Positions 25,894 to 35,124 are shown, numbered from the stretch's first letter. The stretch is 64,000 nucleotides of DNA from Arenibacter algicola (GCF_018860365.1 NZ_JAHKPO010000007.1:186001-250000), one strand, 5' to 3'. The notes: a model not told the origin generated them from the sequence alone. Translations and numbers: made by a program.

Positions 25894-26796
25894 TTGAAAA
25901 AGATATTATTACCTACAGATTTTTCTCCCAATGCTTGGAATGCAACCAAATATGCAATTTCCCTCTATAAGCATGAGGAGTGCGAGTTTTATATTTTAAA
26001 TACATATACTCCTACCATTGCCCACAGTAGATTTATGGCGACAGGCGCTGGCGGCAAGGCATGTGAGGATGTGGTAAAGAATAATTCCGAAAAAGGCTTG
26101 GATCAACTATTAAAAAAGATCCAGGAAAAGTACCATAATCCCAAGCATAAGTTTATTGCCATTTCTTCCTTTAGCCTATTGGTAGATGAAATAAAGAATA
26201 TCATAGAGACCCATCAAATTGGTTTAGTGATTACGGGAACAAAAGGTGCTTCCGGTTTGGAGGAAGTGTTTATGGGTAGCAATACCGTTAGAATAATAAA
26301 ATCTATAAAGAACTGCCCGGTACTGGCCATTCCCCAACATTTTAAGTTTAAGACTCCTTCCGAAATAGCTTTTGCAACAGATTTTAATAGGTTCTACACG
26401 ACTTCTGAACTGAGGCCACTATTGGAAATGGCAAAATCCTTTAAGGCAGCTATTAGGATAGTACATGTGCAATACGAGATTAAATCGCTTACAGAAGTCC
26501 AGCAATTCAACCTGAATATGTTAAGGAAGTATATTGGTGAGGTAGAGCATTATGTGCATACGGTTTCAGAATTGAATTCGGTTTCCCAGACCTTGGAGGT
26601 TTTTGCAGACGAATTGGACATACACTTGCTGGCCATGCTAAATTATCAGCATAGTTATATGGAAAAAATGACACGTGAACCCGTAATTAAACGATTGGCC
26701 TTTCATACCCAAATACCCTTATTGGTAATTCCGGAATTGGGTATGGGAACTCCGCCAAATAGCAAAAGAGGACAGGAAATATCGGCCTCTAATTAA
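25894..26796 (+). CDS. Universal stress protein, tandem UspA domains (second copy)
   Basis: A 300-residue tandem UspA protein with a TTG start. Domain 1 begins KKILLPTDFSPNAWNATKYAI and ends VITGTKGASGLEEVFMGSNTVRIIKS...CPVLAIP. Domain 2 is more diverged: it starts EIAFATDFNRFYTTSELRPL and ends LLAMLNYQHSYMEKM...IPLLVIP, without the glycine-rich ATP motif. The Fnr-type promoter ties it to the oxygen-limitation response. Its last 8 bp overlap the convergent 75-residue gene. Confidence 0.9.
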   Translation: MKKILLPTDFSPNAWNATKYAISLYKHEECEFYILNTYTPTIAHSRFMATGAGGKACEDVVKNNSEKGLDQLLKKIQEKYHNPKHKFIAISSFSLLVDEIKNIIETHQIGLVITGTKGASGLEEVFMGSNTVRIIKSIKNCPVLAIPQHFKFKTPSEIAFATDFNRFYTTSELRPLLEMAKSFKAAIRIVHVQYEIKSLTEVQQFNLNMLRKYIGEVEHYVHTVSELNSVSQTLEVFADELDIHLLAMLNYQHSYMEKMTREPVIKRLAFHTQIPLLVIPELGMGTPPNSKRGQEISASN

Positions 26797-27016
26797 TTTC
26801 ACTCCTTAACGGATAATCTTCATAGAAGTCCTTAAAGGTCTTGTCTGTAGTATAATTGTCTTTAAGCACTCTAACGACCATATATACGAGCATTATTTGC
26901 CCTAGTACAGTAATGTAAAAAACCCAATTAAATGGAAAGTTCATAGCCGTCATTATGGTCAGGGAAATTAGGACCAAGGTTGTTGCGGCTACCCAGAACA
27001 TAGCAGTGTTTTTCAT
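26789..27016 (-). CDS. Small two-helix membrane protein, unknown
   Basis: A 75-residue protein with two hydrophobic helices (about 4-25 and 29-50) and a charged C-terminal tail ending FKDFYEDYPLRSEIN. The start codon is ATG. Nothing identifies a function. It converges on and overlaps uspA by 8 bp. The composition is protein-like and the neighbours leave room for it, so it is probably real. The 217 bp to the next gene contain no firm signal. Confidence 0.65.
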   Translation of the reverse strand: MKNTAMFWVAATTLVLISLTIMTAMNFPFNWVFYITVLGQIMLVYMVVRVLKDNYTTDKTFKDFYEDYPLRSEIN

Positions 27017-27233
27017 CTTTTTTTATTACAAGTTATTCAAAATCAAGGAGGTTTAGTGTTAAATGACTGCTAAATATGTTTGGGACAATTTTTGGTATTT
27101 GGATGAAAATTAATAAGATGGATTTGGCCATGAACACATATTCTTAGCCTTCATGATTGGGTTTAGGGGTTTAAAATTTTGGCTTTTAAGGATTTGAAAT
27201 TATTTTTTGATATTTTAGTGCATTATAGTTGAA

Positions 27234-27938
27234 ATGAAGACATTGGAGAATTATCGAACTTATATTGCGCAGCCTAAATTACTTGTGGCAACAGATTGTA
27301 TTGTTTTTGGTTTTGATGATGGCGTATTGAAACTTTTGGTTTTTAGGAGAAGAATTGATCCCTTTAAAGGAGAGTGGTCATTAATCGGAAGTTTTGTGGA
27401 TGCAGAGGAGAGTGTTCCAGATGCTGCCCGCCGTGTTCTTTTGGAGTTTACGGGCTTGGAGAATATTTTTTTGGAGGAACTAAAGGTGTATAGCGATGTA
27501 GATAGGGATTCAGGAGCAAGATGTATTTCCATTGCCCAATATGCTTTGATCAGAATTAATGACTATGATAGGGAACAAGTGGAATTGCATGGTGCCAAAT
27601 GGTTTGCCTTGGAAGATATTCCCCAATTGGTTCTTGATCATAACGTTATGATTGCCGATGCCTTGGATAGATTAAGACAGAAAACTGCCCATAGGCCTAT
27701 TGGATTTGAACTTCTCCCTGAAAAATTCACCATTCCGCAGCTTCAATCATTATATGAGGCCATTCACCAGACCAAATTGGACGATCGTAATTTTAGAAAG
27801 AAATTATTATCCTTCGATTTGCTAATTAAGTTGAACGAGAAGGATAAATCTACCTCAAAAAAAGGTGCTTTTTTGTATAGGTTCGATTACGACAAATACA
27901 AAAGGCTGGAGGAATCAGGATTTAATTTTATACTCTAA
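27234..27938 (+). CDS. Nudix-fold transcriptional regulator (NrtR/AraR type)
   Basis: A 234-residue protein with an N-terminal Nudix domain (about 12-150) and a C-terminal winged helix (about 155-234: IGFELLPEKFTIPQLQSLYEAI...DDRNFRKKLLSFDLL). The Nudix box at GSFVDAEESVPDAARRVLLEF has lost consensus residues: the second Gly is Ser, RE is RV and the EE pair is EF. The domain probably senses a nucleotide or sugar ligand instead of hydrolysing it. Such Bacteroidota regulators include AraR-type sugar regulators and NrtR-type NAD regulators; the target here is unknown since no sugar or NAD genes adjoin. Confidence 0.85.
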   Translation: MKTLENYRTYIAQPKLLVATDCIVFGFDDGVLKLLVFRRRIDPFKGEWSLIGSFVDAEESVPDAARRVLLEFTGLENIFLEELKVYSDVDRDSGARCISIAQYALIRINDYDREQVELHGAKWFALEDIPQLVLDHNVMIADALDRLRQKTAHRPIGFELLPEKFTIPQLQSLYEAIHQTKLDDRNFRKKLLSFDLLIKLNEKDKSTSKKGAFLYRFDYDKYKRLEESGFNFIL

Positions 27939-28011
27939 CCTATCTAAAATGGGACCTGTAAGGATTGTCCAAATAAGCTTGCCCAAATAATGAAAATCTA
28001 AAAACCTTTAC

Positions 28012-28019
28012 TATCTTTG
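28012..28019 (+). promoter_or_regulatory. -7 promoter box of candidate small RNA (TATCTTTG)
   Basis: A perfect TAnnTTTG box in the 401-bp gap between the Nudix-type gene and hmgA. A TTG at 27979 is farther upstream than the usual spacing. Expected transcription start is around 28024-28026. Confidence 0.6.
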
Positions 28020-28024
28020 TCAAG

Positions 28025-28138
28025 TTGTGTTGTGTCTCAATGCAAATTGAGGCAAGGTTGTTTTTGTCGAACCGTCCTGATGCAAATTTGGACTGACAAG
28101 CGCCGATGAAAGGCTTTCCATTTTGGGAGGCTTTTTTT
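28025..28138 (+). ncRNA. Candidate structured small RNA with intrinsic terminator
   Basis: About 114 nt between a -7 box and a U-tract. Stem 1 (28034-28041 with 28046-28053) is 8 bp with a GCAA loop. Stem 2 has an inner helix (28074-28081 with 28086-28093), again closing on GCAA, and an outer helix (28063-28068 with 28095-28100) separated by an asymmetric GAACC bulge. A terminator stem (28111-28119 with 28125-28133) runs into seven Ts. A GCC/GGC pairing (28102-28104 with 28112-28114) would compete with the terminator. No start codon or ORF fits. hmgA starts 200 bp later, so it looks stand-alone instead of a leader. It does not match the riboswitch cores I know; a flavobacterial 6S-type RNA is one possibility I cannot test. 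Confidence 0.55.
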
Positions 28139-28339
28139 GTTTGCATTCCCCTTAAATTAATGTTTTAAGAGTTTTAATCCTTTCACTCTAATCTTCTACC
28201 AAGGCTATTGCAGAACAGTTTATGGATTAAATAGCCACGAAAATCCAACCATTACATCATTATTAATTGAAATTTAATATTTCAGATACTCCTTATTTTA
28301 TCGTATTTTTAAAAAGGAATCATTAATAAGGATATAACT

Positions 28340-29497
28340 ATGCCCTTGTATCATAAATTAGGAAAAATTCCCCCCAAAAGACATACTATTTTTAAGAAAA
28401 AGGACGGCAGTCTCCATTATGAGCAATTGTTTGGAACCATTGGTTTTGACGGTATGTCATCGCTCATGTACCACTTGCATAGACCTACAATGGTAAAGGA
28501 AGTAGGAAAGTCCTTCGATGTTTCTCCTAAAGCCATGGTGTCCCATAATATAAAGTCCAGATTGCTCAAAGGTTTCGAAGTGAAGCCCATGAACGATTAT
28601 TTGGAAAGTAGAACAGTTATGTTGTTTAATTCGGATGTTCATGTCTCGCTGGCGGCACCAAAAAAATCAATGACCGACTATTTCTATAAAAATGCGGATG
28701 CCGATGAAATGTTGTTTGTTCACAAAGGCACAGGAGTTTTGAAAACCATGTTGGGAGAAATAAAGTTCGAGTATGGGGATTATCTTATTATTCCCCGTGG
28801 AATGATCTACCAGATTAGCTTTGATAGCGAGGAAAATAGGTTGTTGATAGTCGAATCATATCATCCCATTTACACACCAAAAAGATATAGAAACTGGTTT
28901 GGACAGCATTTAGAGCATTCGCCATTTTGTGAGCGGGATTTCAAACTGCCGCTGAATTTACAAACCCATGATGAGTTGGGCGATTTTGTGATCAAAGTTA
29001 AGAAGCAAGGCCAATTGCACCATTTGGTATATGCTTCCCACCCTTTTGACGTGGTAGGCTGGGATGGTTACAATTATCCCTATGGCTTTTCCATTCATAA
29101 TTTTGAGCCCATTACCGGGCGTGTTCACCAACCACCTCCAGTGCATCAGACTTTTGAGACTTCGGCCTTCGTGGTCTGCTCCTTCGTTCCGCGCTTGTAC
29201 GACTATCACCCCCAGTCCATACCTGCTCCTTACAATCATTCCAATATAGATTCAGACGAAGTATTGTATTATGTGGATGGCGACTTTATGAGCAGAAAGA
29301 ATATAGATAAAGGATATATTTCATTGCATCCAGCAGGGATTCCCCATGGCCCGCATCCGGGTACGTATGAAGCCAGTATTGGAAAATCCAAAACCGAGGA
29401 GTTGGCAGTGATGATAGATACCTTTAGGCCCTTGCAACTTACCAAGGCCGCCTTGGATATTGACGATGGCAAGTATTTTCAATCCTGGTTGGAATAA
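28340..29497 (+). CDS. hmgA: Homogentisate 1,2-dioxygenase
   Basis: A 385-residue iron(II) ring-cleavage dioxygenase converting homogentisate to maleylacetoacetate in tyrosine and phenylalanine breakdown. Cupin-fold blocks typical of HGD are present: YEQLFGTIGFDGMSSLMYHLHRP, DEMLFVHKGTGVL, GDYLIIPRGMIYQI, VVGWDGYNYPYGFSIHNFEPITGRVHQPPPVHQTFE and the C-terminal SLHPAGIPHGPHPGTYE. The metal-site His/Glu cluster falls in the last blocks. AGGATATA precedes the ATG. The other tyrosine-degradation genes (fumarylacetoacetase, HPPD) are not in the window. Confidence 0.95.
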   Translation: MPLYHKLGKIPPKRHTIFKKKDGSLHYEQLFGTIGFDGMSSLMYHLHRPTMVKEVGKSFDVSPKAMVSHNIKSRLLKGFEVKPMNDYLESRTVMLFNSDVHVSLAAPKKSMTDYFYKNADADEMLFVHKGTGVLKTMLGEIKFEYGDYLIIPRGMIYQISFDSEENRLLIVESYHPIYTPKRYRNWFGQHLEHSPFCERDFKLPLNLQTHDELGDFVIKVKKQGQLHHLVYASHPFDVVGWDGYNYPYGFSIHNFEPITGRVHQPPPVHQTFETSAFVVCSFVPRLYDYHPQSIPAPYNHSNIDSDEVLYYVDGDFMSRKNIDKGYISLHPAGIPHGPHPGTYEASIGKSKTEELAVMIDTFRPLQLTKAALDIDDGKYFQSWLE

Positions 29498-29542
29498 GGC
29501 TTCCTTGCTGGGGTGAAAAATAGGATATAAAGGCTTACAATT

Positions 29543-30514
29543 TTATTGGCTTTGGTGAATTACGAAATGAACAAGTGAGGCGGCCAATTTAGCCGTTTGA
29601 TGGTCAATATCGTATGTTGGGTTCATTTCAGCTAAATCGAGGCTTATTAATTTTTTTGATGCAATTATAATTTTTAGGCATTCCAGAACAATTTCCGGGG
29701 AGAAACCCATTGGGGAAGCGGCACTTACGCCAGGCGCGTAGGCCGAGGAAAAGCCATCCAAATCTATCGTAGTGTAGATATAATCCACTTCCTTGGCAAA
29801 TTGCGTTATTTTATCTTTTATTTCATTGAAATGAAGGAGGTTGAAGTTTGTTTTTTCAACGTATTGGACGCCTAGGTCCTTTGCTGTGTCATAAAGGATT
29901 CTGCTATTGGCATCCTCGCGGATTCCAAAACACATGTATCGGAAATTTGACTGATCCAGTTTACAGTCTTGTGCAATTTGGTAAAAGGGGGTGCCGGAAT
30001 TATTATTGGTTTGGTTACTTCGTAAATCAAAATGGGCGTCAAAATTAATAATGCCAATGGATTTATTATTGCCTTCCGTGGCAAGATATTTTTTTATTCC
30101 GTTATAATGACCATAAGCAATGTCATGACCTCCTCCCAAAAGTATGGGGAAAGCGTTTTGCTTAAGCAATTGGGCGACGGTACGCGACAAAACGGTTTGT
30201 GTTTTTTTTAAATCCCCATCCTTACAATCTACGGTTCCCGTATCCAGCAATAAAACGTTTTCTGTTAAATGGTTTGGGAGTTTAGCGAGCTGCTTACGGA
30301 TGGCGTCGGGGCCCAAAGCTGCGCCAATTCTCCCTTCGTTCCTTTTAACGCCCTCATCGCAGGCATATCCCAATATGGCCCAAGATCGTCCTTTTGTACC
30401 AGGGGCTTGCTCGGAATTAAGATCAATGCAAATCACCTTTTCATGAAGATAAAGCTGTTGGCCAGACTTGCGTCCTGTCCAATTTAAAGGGTCTGTTTTA
30501 GTATAGGTGTGCAT
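29543..30514 (-). CDS. hutG: Formimidoylglutamase (arginase fold)
   Basis: A 323-residue ureohydrolase-family enzyme. Binuclear manganese ligands lie in GGGHDIAYGHYNG, NFDAHFDLRSN (Asp-x-His-x-x-x-Asp) and TIDLDGFSSAYAPGVSAASPMG (Asp-x-Asp). It hydrolyses N-formimidoyl-L-glutamate to glutamate and formamide, the last histidine-degradation step. The same strand carries hutU, hutI and hutH about 5 kb upstream, with a glycan-related three-gene block between, which supports the HutG call over agmatinase. It converges with hmgA. Confidence 0.92.
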   Translation of the reverse strand: MHTYTKTDPLNWTGRKSGQQLYLHEKVICIDLNSEQAPGTKGRSWAILGYACDEGVKRNEGRIGAALGPDAIRKQLAKLPNHLTENVLLLDTGTVDCKDGDLKKTQTVLSRTVAQLLKQNAFPILLGGGHDIAYGHYNGIKKYLATEGNNKSIGIINFDAHFDLRSNQTNNNSGTPFYQIAQDCKLDQSNFRYMCFGIREDANSRILYDTAKDLGVQYVEKTNFNLLHFNEIKDKITQFAKEVDYIYTTIDLDGFSSAYAPGVSAASPMGFSPEIVLECLKIIIASKKLISLDLAEMNPTYDIDHQTAKLAASLVHFVIHQSQ

Positions 30515-30699
30515 GTTAACTGAATTTTATAGGCTAATGACCTAGTTAACCAATTCATTGTTGCTTTGAGAACTTTGAAAAAAATAGTTGAACAACTTAT
30601 TCGCTATCCTAGAAAATATCTTTATCAATATTAGTGTTTTTCCCTGGGACAGAAGTAACTGTTCCACAATATATTTTGTGACAAAGTTGAAGGCCCTTA

Positions 30700-31659
30700 T
30701 TAGGCTTTTGGCGCATTTATAATGTCGTATTGGATAGCTTGAAGGATAAGTTGGAATCCCAATATAATGGATAGGGTAACGATCATAATGGTTCCTGTAG
30801 GGGCAAATGTATTTATGTTGGCGTAATATATCCATTCCGAAATACCAAAAATAAGACCGAACATAAAAAGTGGAAAACCAAATAGCAGATATACCGACCC
30901 AATATTAAAATCGTACAAAAAGTATTCTTTTACAATACGTTTTAAGAAAGTACTGGTCAGCCTTGCTCCAAAGACAAAAGGCATTTTCCATATTTTCATG
31001 TTGGATTTTTCCTCCCCGTATATGGCGGGCATAGGGACATCCTTAATGGCTGCTTTTTCAAAGTATAGTTGGGACAAAAGAGAGGTTTCAAAATAGTAAC
31101 GGTTGGCAAGTTTGCTGAAATCCAACTTTCTCAAAACATCGGTTTTAATGGCCAAAAATCCGTTTGTGGGATCAAAGTTGTGCCAATAACCTGTTGCTGA
31201 TTTAATAAGGAACGATAAGCCTAAATTCCCAATTCTACGAACAATAGGCATGGCTCTTAAGGCTTTTAGGTCCTTAAATCTATTGCCTTTGGCTACATCG
31301 CATTTATTGGCAATTAAAGGGTCTAGTAAATTGGGAAGGTAGCTAAGGTCCATCTGGTCATCTGCATCGACCTTGATTATAATTTCTGCACCAATTGCAA
31401 TGGCCTCTTCAAAACCTCTTTTGGTAGCACCACCGACCCCTAAGTTTATGGTGTTTTCTAAAAAATATAGGGTTGCCTTGGCATGTACAAGTTTTTCCAA
31501 ATCATCCTTGGGTAATGGGGTTGGACTTTTGTCGTCTACAATTATTACGTACTGTATGTATTCCGGTAATTTGGAAATAACGAGTAATATTTCATTTGAG
31601 GCATTGTAATATGGGATTACAACTGCGATTCTCTTGGAGCTATATTTCTGCATTTCCAT
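30700..31659 (-). CDS. Family 2 glycosyltransferase with C-terminal membrane helices
   Basis: A 319-residue GT2 (GT-A fold, DPM1/GtrB-like). The nucleotide-binding start IAVVIPYYNASNEI is followed by VDDKSPTP, the NLGVGGATKRGFEEA turn and the metal motif KVDADDQMD (about residue 96); the acceptor-side TNGFLAIKTDVL follows. Two helices at about 240-265 and 275-305 anchor it in the membrane, as in enzymes that load a sugar onto polyprenyl phosphate. Next to a GT-C-type transferase, it probably supplies the lipid-linked donor. Met3 is an equally possible start. The 185 bp towards hutG hold no recognised element. Confidence 0.88.
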   Translation of the reverse strand: MEMQKYSSKRIAVVIPYYNASNEILLVISKLPEYIQYVIIVDDKSPTPLPKDDLEKLVHAKATLYFLENTINLGVGGATKRGFEEAIAIGAEIIIKVDADDQMDLSYLPNLLDPLIANKCDVAKGNRFKDLKALRAMPIVRRIGNLGLSFLIKSATGYWHNFDPTNGFLAIKTDVLRKLDFSKLANRYYFETSLLSQLYFEKAAIKDVPMPAIYGEEKSNMKIWKMPFVFGARLTSTFLKRIVKEYFLYDFNIGSVYLLFGFPLFMFGLIFGISEWIYYANINTFAPTGTIMIVTLSIILGFQLILQAIQYDIINAPKA

Positions 31660-31713
31660 GGTTGCCGTGTTAATTAAGATTCTTTATTTATTATATCTTT
31701 CCCTTCTATTCTT

Positions 31714-34116
31714 TTAGTTCCCTGCCTGTTGTTTGGCGTAACTTAAATTTCCCTTTGACAACTTAGAGTTCGGATCTAATTTTAGTGCTTCATTACATGC
31801 GGTTATTGCCTTCTGGTATTTGTTCAGTTCGTTGTAGGCAGAACAAATGTTGTTATAGGCAATGGCGTTAGGTGATATTGCTATGGATTTCCTTGCAGCT
31901 GCAATGCAGGTCTGATATTTTTTTTTCTTGTAATATTCAAGACTAAGATTTATATAATAATTTGATACTTCCTTATCTGATAAATTGGCGGTAACATTGG
32001 CGGTACTCTTCTTTTTATCCATAGCATTCTCCAAATTGTTTTTTGCCAATTGATAGGAGGGTTTTAACTCCAATGCCTTTTGGTAGGCCTCTATGGCCTG
32101 GTCATAATTCAATAAATAAAAATGGCCTATACCTATATTGTTGTAGGCATCAGCGTATTCAGGTTTTAATTCCAAAGCTTTTCCGGCTGCTCTAATACAA
32201 TCTTCGTAGTTGCTTGCATTGAAATATTGCAAACTTAAATTTAAATATTTTTCTGGGCTTGGAGCACTGGCTACCTCTTCTTCAAGGGCGGCAAGAATGG
32301 ATTTTTTGTTCAAGGCAATATCCAAGTATTTTTTAGCGGTGCTATCTTCTGACATTTTTGCCAAAACTTCATTGCTAAAGTTTTTCATATTTTCCCAATC
32401 CTCAAGTTTATGAAAGGATTTTAGGATATATTCCCGGGTCTCAAGATAATTGGGAGTAAGATTATTTACCTGAGTGAAATAATCTATGGCCTCTTTAAAT
32501 TGGTCATTTTGAAATAAATACCGTCCGTAAAAGTATTTGGTTTTATGGTTTGAATCACTTAGTGATAAGGCCTTTTTGAAGTTTTTGTCTGCACTTTCCT
32601 TATCGCCTATTGCATTTTTTAAAATACCAAGATTGGTATAAATACTGGAATAATTAGGAGAATATTCCAAGGCTTTATTAAATGATATTTCGGCATTGGC
32701 ATAATCGGCATCCGCCATAAGGGCAAGTCCATAATTCATATGGCCGCGGCCGTTTTCAGGACTTTTTATGGTAACATCTTTCCAAAGACTACGCTCGTCT
32801 TTCCATACTTTATTTCGCTGGTGAATGCCATAGGCATTGGCGGTCAAGAAAAAGATGATAAATAAGGCTACTGAATATTGACCAATATGTGTGTTCAATA
32901 TTTTCGGAAAATAGGTTTCAAGGATATATTTGCTGCCAAAAACAAAGGCTATTGTTAGGCCCATATAGGGTATAAAACTTCGGTGGTCGTTTAATACTTC
33001 TGCAAAAGGAAGAACGGAAGAAGATGGCAGTAGTGAGATGAAAAACCACAACATGCCAAAGGAAAATAATTTGGTTTCCTTTTTATTGGATGCCTTTAAT
33101 GCCAAATAAGCCAAAAGAGCAATACCAACTATCCCTAATATGGGCCTATAATCCAAAATGGACTCAAAGGCCTTCCAATCAGTGTCGGCGGAAAGGTTAT
33201 ATGGAATAAAATATGTCAAAATATAGTGGCACATTACCAATGGCTGGGTAATTAGATAATTGTACCTATCAGGTCCGCCTGGGGCAAAGGTATCCGGCAA
33301 CATGCTAAAATAGAACACTAAAAACGCTACGGTCAGTATAAAGGAAGGAAACACCTTGATAAAGGAGCGGATACATTTTTTAAATTCAGTTGCCCTATAG
33401 AAGTGTAAAAGGTCTACTTCTTCCTCAAATACTAAAAAATAAAGAAATAATAGCGGCGAAAAAACCAAAGCCATTTCCTTGGAAAAGAAGCCAATAAATG
33501 GAAAAATAAGATAAAGATGCCATTTACGCCATTTTCCACCACTTAAAAATGCCACAAATCCTAATAGGACATAAAATCCTGCAATAATTTCCGACCGTTG
33601 AATAATATAATTTACCGTTTCCGCATTGGCACATAGTAGGCCAAATGCTGCAGCGACCAGTAGTCCCCAAAATTGGTTGTAGTTGGAAAATTCCAGCCTG
33701 TCCAATAGTTTTTTTACAAAAAGACAGAGCGCGGCACAGGTGAATATGAAGAATATAAAAATATGAATATGGAATGCTAAAGGGTCCAAACCATTTCCCA
33801 ATTTAAAATCTATGGCGTTTTCAAGGGTAGTGTATGGCCGGTAGGTCTGATTGCTAGGGAGAGAACTAAAGGTGGTGGCATCCTTGAAAAATGCTTTTAC
33901 ATCTACCTCTTTAATAGCATTGTTATCTTCTATGGTATGGCTATCGTCAAAATGAAAACCATTTAAGAAATGATTGGAATATGCCAGTATCAGTACAAAC
34001 AACAATAGGGTGCCTAGTAAAATAAAAACCGGATTTTTAAATGAGTTGTAGTTGTTGCTGTTATAACCGGTAATCCTGTATATAGCCTTGGTGAACTTTG
34101 GTATTACTGCAATCAT
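31714..34116 (-). CDS. GT-C-type membrane glycosyltransferase with TPR tail (TMTC-like)
   Basis: An 800-residue protein. Residues about 30-430 contain roughly ten membrane helices with the acidic motif GFHFDDSHTIEDN (about 54) in the first loop, as in the TMTC/PMT superfamily of polyprenyl-sugar-dependent transferases. Residues about 440-800 are tandem TPR units (GHMNYGLALMADADYANAEISFNKALEYSPN, YADAYNNIGIGHFYLLNYDQAIEAY). Eukaryotic TMTC proteins O-mannosylate proteins; the bacterial ones are little studied. Lying 54 bp upstream of the GT2, it may use that enzyme's lipid-linked sugar. A pure TPR scaffold role is possible. Confidence 0.78.
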   Translation of the reverse strand: MIAVIPKFTKAIYRITGYNSNNYNSFKNPVFILLGTLLLFVLILAYSNHFLNGFHFDDSHTIEDNNAIKEVDVKAFFKDATTFSSLPSNQTYRPYTTLENAIDFKLGNGLDPLAFHIHIFIFFIFTCAALCLFVKKLLDRLEFSNYNQFWGLLVAAAFGLLCANAETVNYIIQRSEIIAGFYVLLGFVAFLSGGKWRKWHLYLIFPFIGFFSKEMALVFSPLLFLYFLVFEEEVDLLHFYRATEFKKCIRSFIKVFPSFILTVAFLVFYFSMLPDTFAPGGPDRYNYLITQPLVMCHYILTYFIPYNLSADTDWKAFESILDYRPILGIVGIALLAYLALKASNKKETKLFSFGMLWFFISLLPSSSVLPFAEVLNDHRSFIPYMGLTIAFVFGSKYILETYFPKILNTHIGQYSVALFIIFFLTANAYGIHQRNKVWKDERSLWKDVTIKSPENGRGHMNYGLALMADADYANAEISFNKALEYSPNYSSIYTNLGILKNAIGDKESADKNFKKALSLSDSNHKTKYFYGRYLFQNDQFKEAIDYFTQVNNLTPNYLETREYILKSFHKLEDWENMKNFSNEVLAKMSEDSTAKKYLDIALNKKSILAALEEEVASAPSPEKYLNLSLQYFNASNYEDCIRAAGKALELKPEYADAYNNIGIGHFYLLNYDQAIEAYQKALELKPSYQLAKNNLENAMDKKKSTANVTANLSDKEVSNYYINLSLEYYKKKKYQTCIAAARKSIAISPNAIAYNNICSAYNELNKYQKAITACNEALKLDPNSKLSKGNLSYAKQQAGN

Positions 34117-34269
34117 CGAGTTTGGTAATTTTTTTTCTTGGTTTTAGCGGCAAAAAATTACAAACTTCCAAGCCGCTCTTTCATATTTAATAACAACCTA
34201 TTTTATCCACGGACCTATTAATAATTACTTTATTTCCGTGGCAGAATTAAATTCCAATAATCCTCTTTA

Positions 34270-35124
34270 CTATACTTTTTTAAAAACAAAACATCGGGTG
34301 TCAGGGAATATTTGTAAAAATGGGAATAGAAAAAATACGCCAATTTTAGTAACCAATCTCATTAGATACCCTTGTTGGTTATCTTGTTCTATTCTATCGG
34401 ATATTTCTGATAAATTGATGGTTTTCAATGGAAAGGACTCTACCTGTTCAAAATTGTTGTCCTTGGCCAGCCTCAACAAGGTACGTTTTGTAAAATAGCT
34501 TAAGTGCGGGCTGTGAAAATTAAATTGCCACATTCTGTCCAATATGGATTTTACACCAAATCTATAGGCTATTTTGGAAATGAAATAAATTATTCCGTCT
34601 TGCTGTGGTAAATTAATGATCAAAAGCCCATCGGATTTTAGCAAGTTATAATTAGCTTTCATTATTCCCTTTAAATCGGGTAAATGCTCCAAAACATCAT
34701 TATAGGCAATAAAGTCGTACAATAACTGTTCCGAGAGGTCTTGTGGGAAAAAACCATTCTTCACTTGCAGATCTTCCTTTTGGTAGCGGGCATTAAATCG
34801 GGTTTCAGGCTCAATTCCCTCACAACTAATATTGTAATCTTTACATACCTCCAGAAACCAGCCATATCCGGGACCTACTTCCAGGCCATGGACTTTGGTT
34901 ATACCATGCTTTTTGATGGAAGTGATGATATGCTGAAAATTTTCCTTGCGTAAATTGATAAGTGCCTTCTCCCTAGTTTCTTCGTTGAGATCGGAAACTA
35001 AAGTTTTATTGAAGGTGGCATCAGGACAAAATTGAAAACCACAATTTGAACATTGATGTACATTAAATTTTAGTTGGTATTGTAATTTGGTTTTGGGATT
35101 GTTACAAATAGGACAGGGAATCAT
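34270..35124 (-). CDS. Class I SAM-dependent methyltransferase with N-terminal zinc motif
   Basis: A 284-residue protein. The N-terminus has paired CPIC and CSNC motifs (Cys 4, 7 and about 22, 25) typical of Methyltransf_13-type zinc ribbons in sugar or cell-surface methyltransferases. The SAM domain follows with LEVGPGYGWFLEVC (about residue 80), IEPETRFN, YNDVLEHLPD and LINLPQQDG. It lies upstream of the GT-C/GT2 pair on the same strand, fitting methylation in glycan synthesis; substrate is unknown. The frame extends to 35178 but ATG 35124 (MIPCPICNN) is the natural start. Confidence 0.85.
   Translation of the reverse strand: MIPCPICNNPKTKLQYQLKFNVHQCSNCGFQFCPDATFNKTLVSDLNEETREKALINLRKENFQHIITSIKKHGITKVHGLEVGPGYGWFLEVCKDYNISCEGIEPETRFNARYQKEDLQVKNGFFPQDLSEQLLYDFIAYNDVLEHLPDLKGIMKANYNLLKSDGLLIINLPQQDGIIYFISKIAYRFGVKSILDRMWQFNFHSPHLSYFTKRTLLRLAKDNNFEQVESFPLKTINLSEISDRIEQDNQQGYLMRLVTKIGVFFLFPFLQIFPDTRCFVFKKV

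Noticed and set aside
28074-28115. Hammerhead ribozyme suggested by CUGAUG and GAUGAAA strings
   Set aside because: The required CUGANGA core next to the right helices is missing (CUGAUGC here) and the strings fall inside other, better stems.
28025-28138. SAM-I riboswitch suggested by GCCGATGAAAGGC
   Set aside because: The remaining SAM-I core elements are absent and no methionine-related gene follows; hmgA is 200 bp beyond the terminator.
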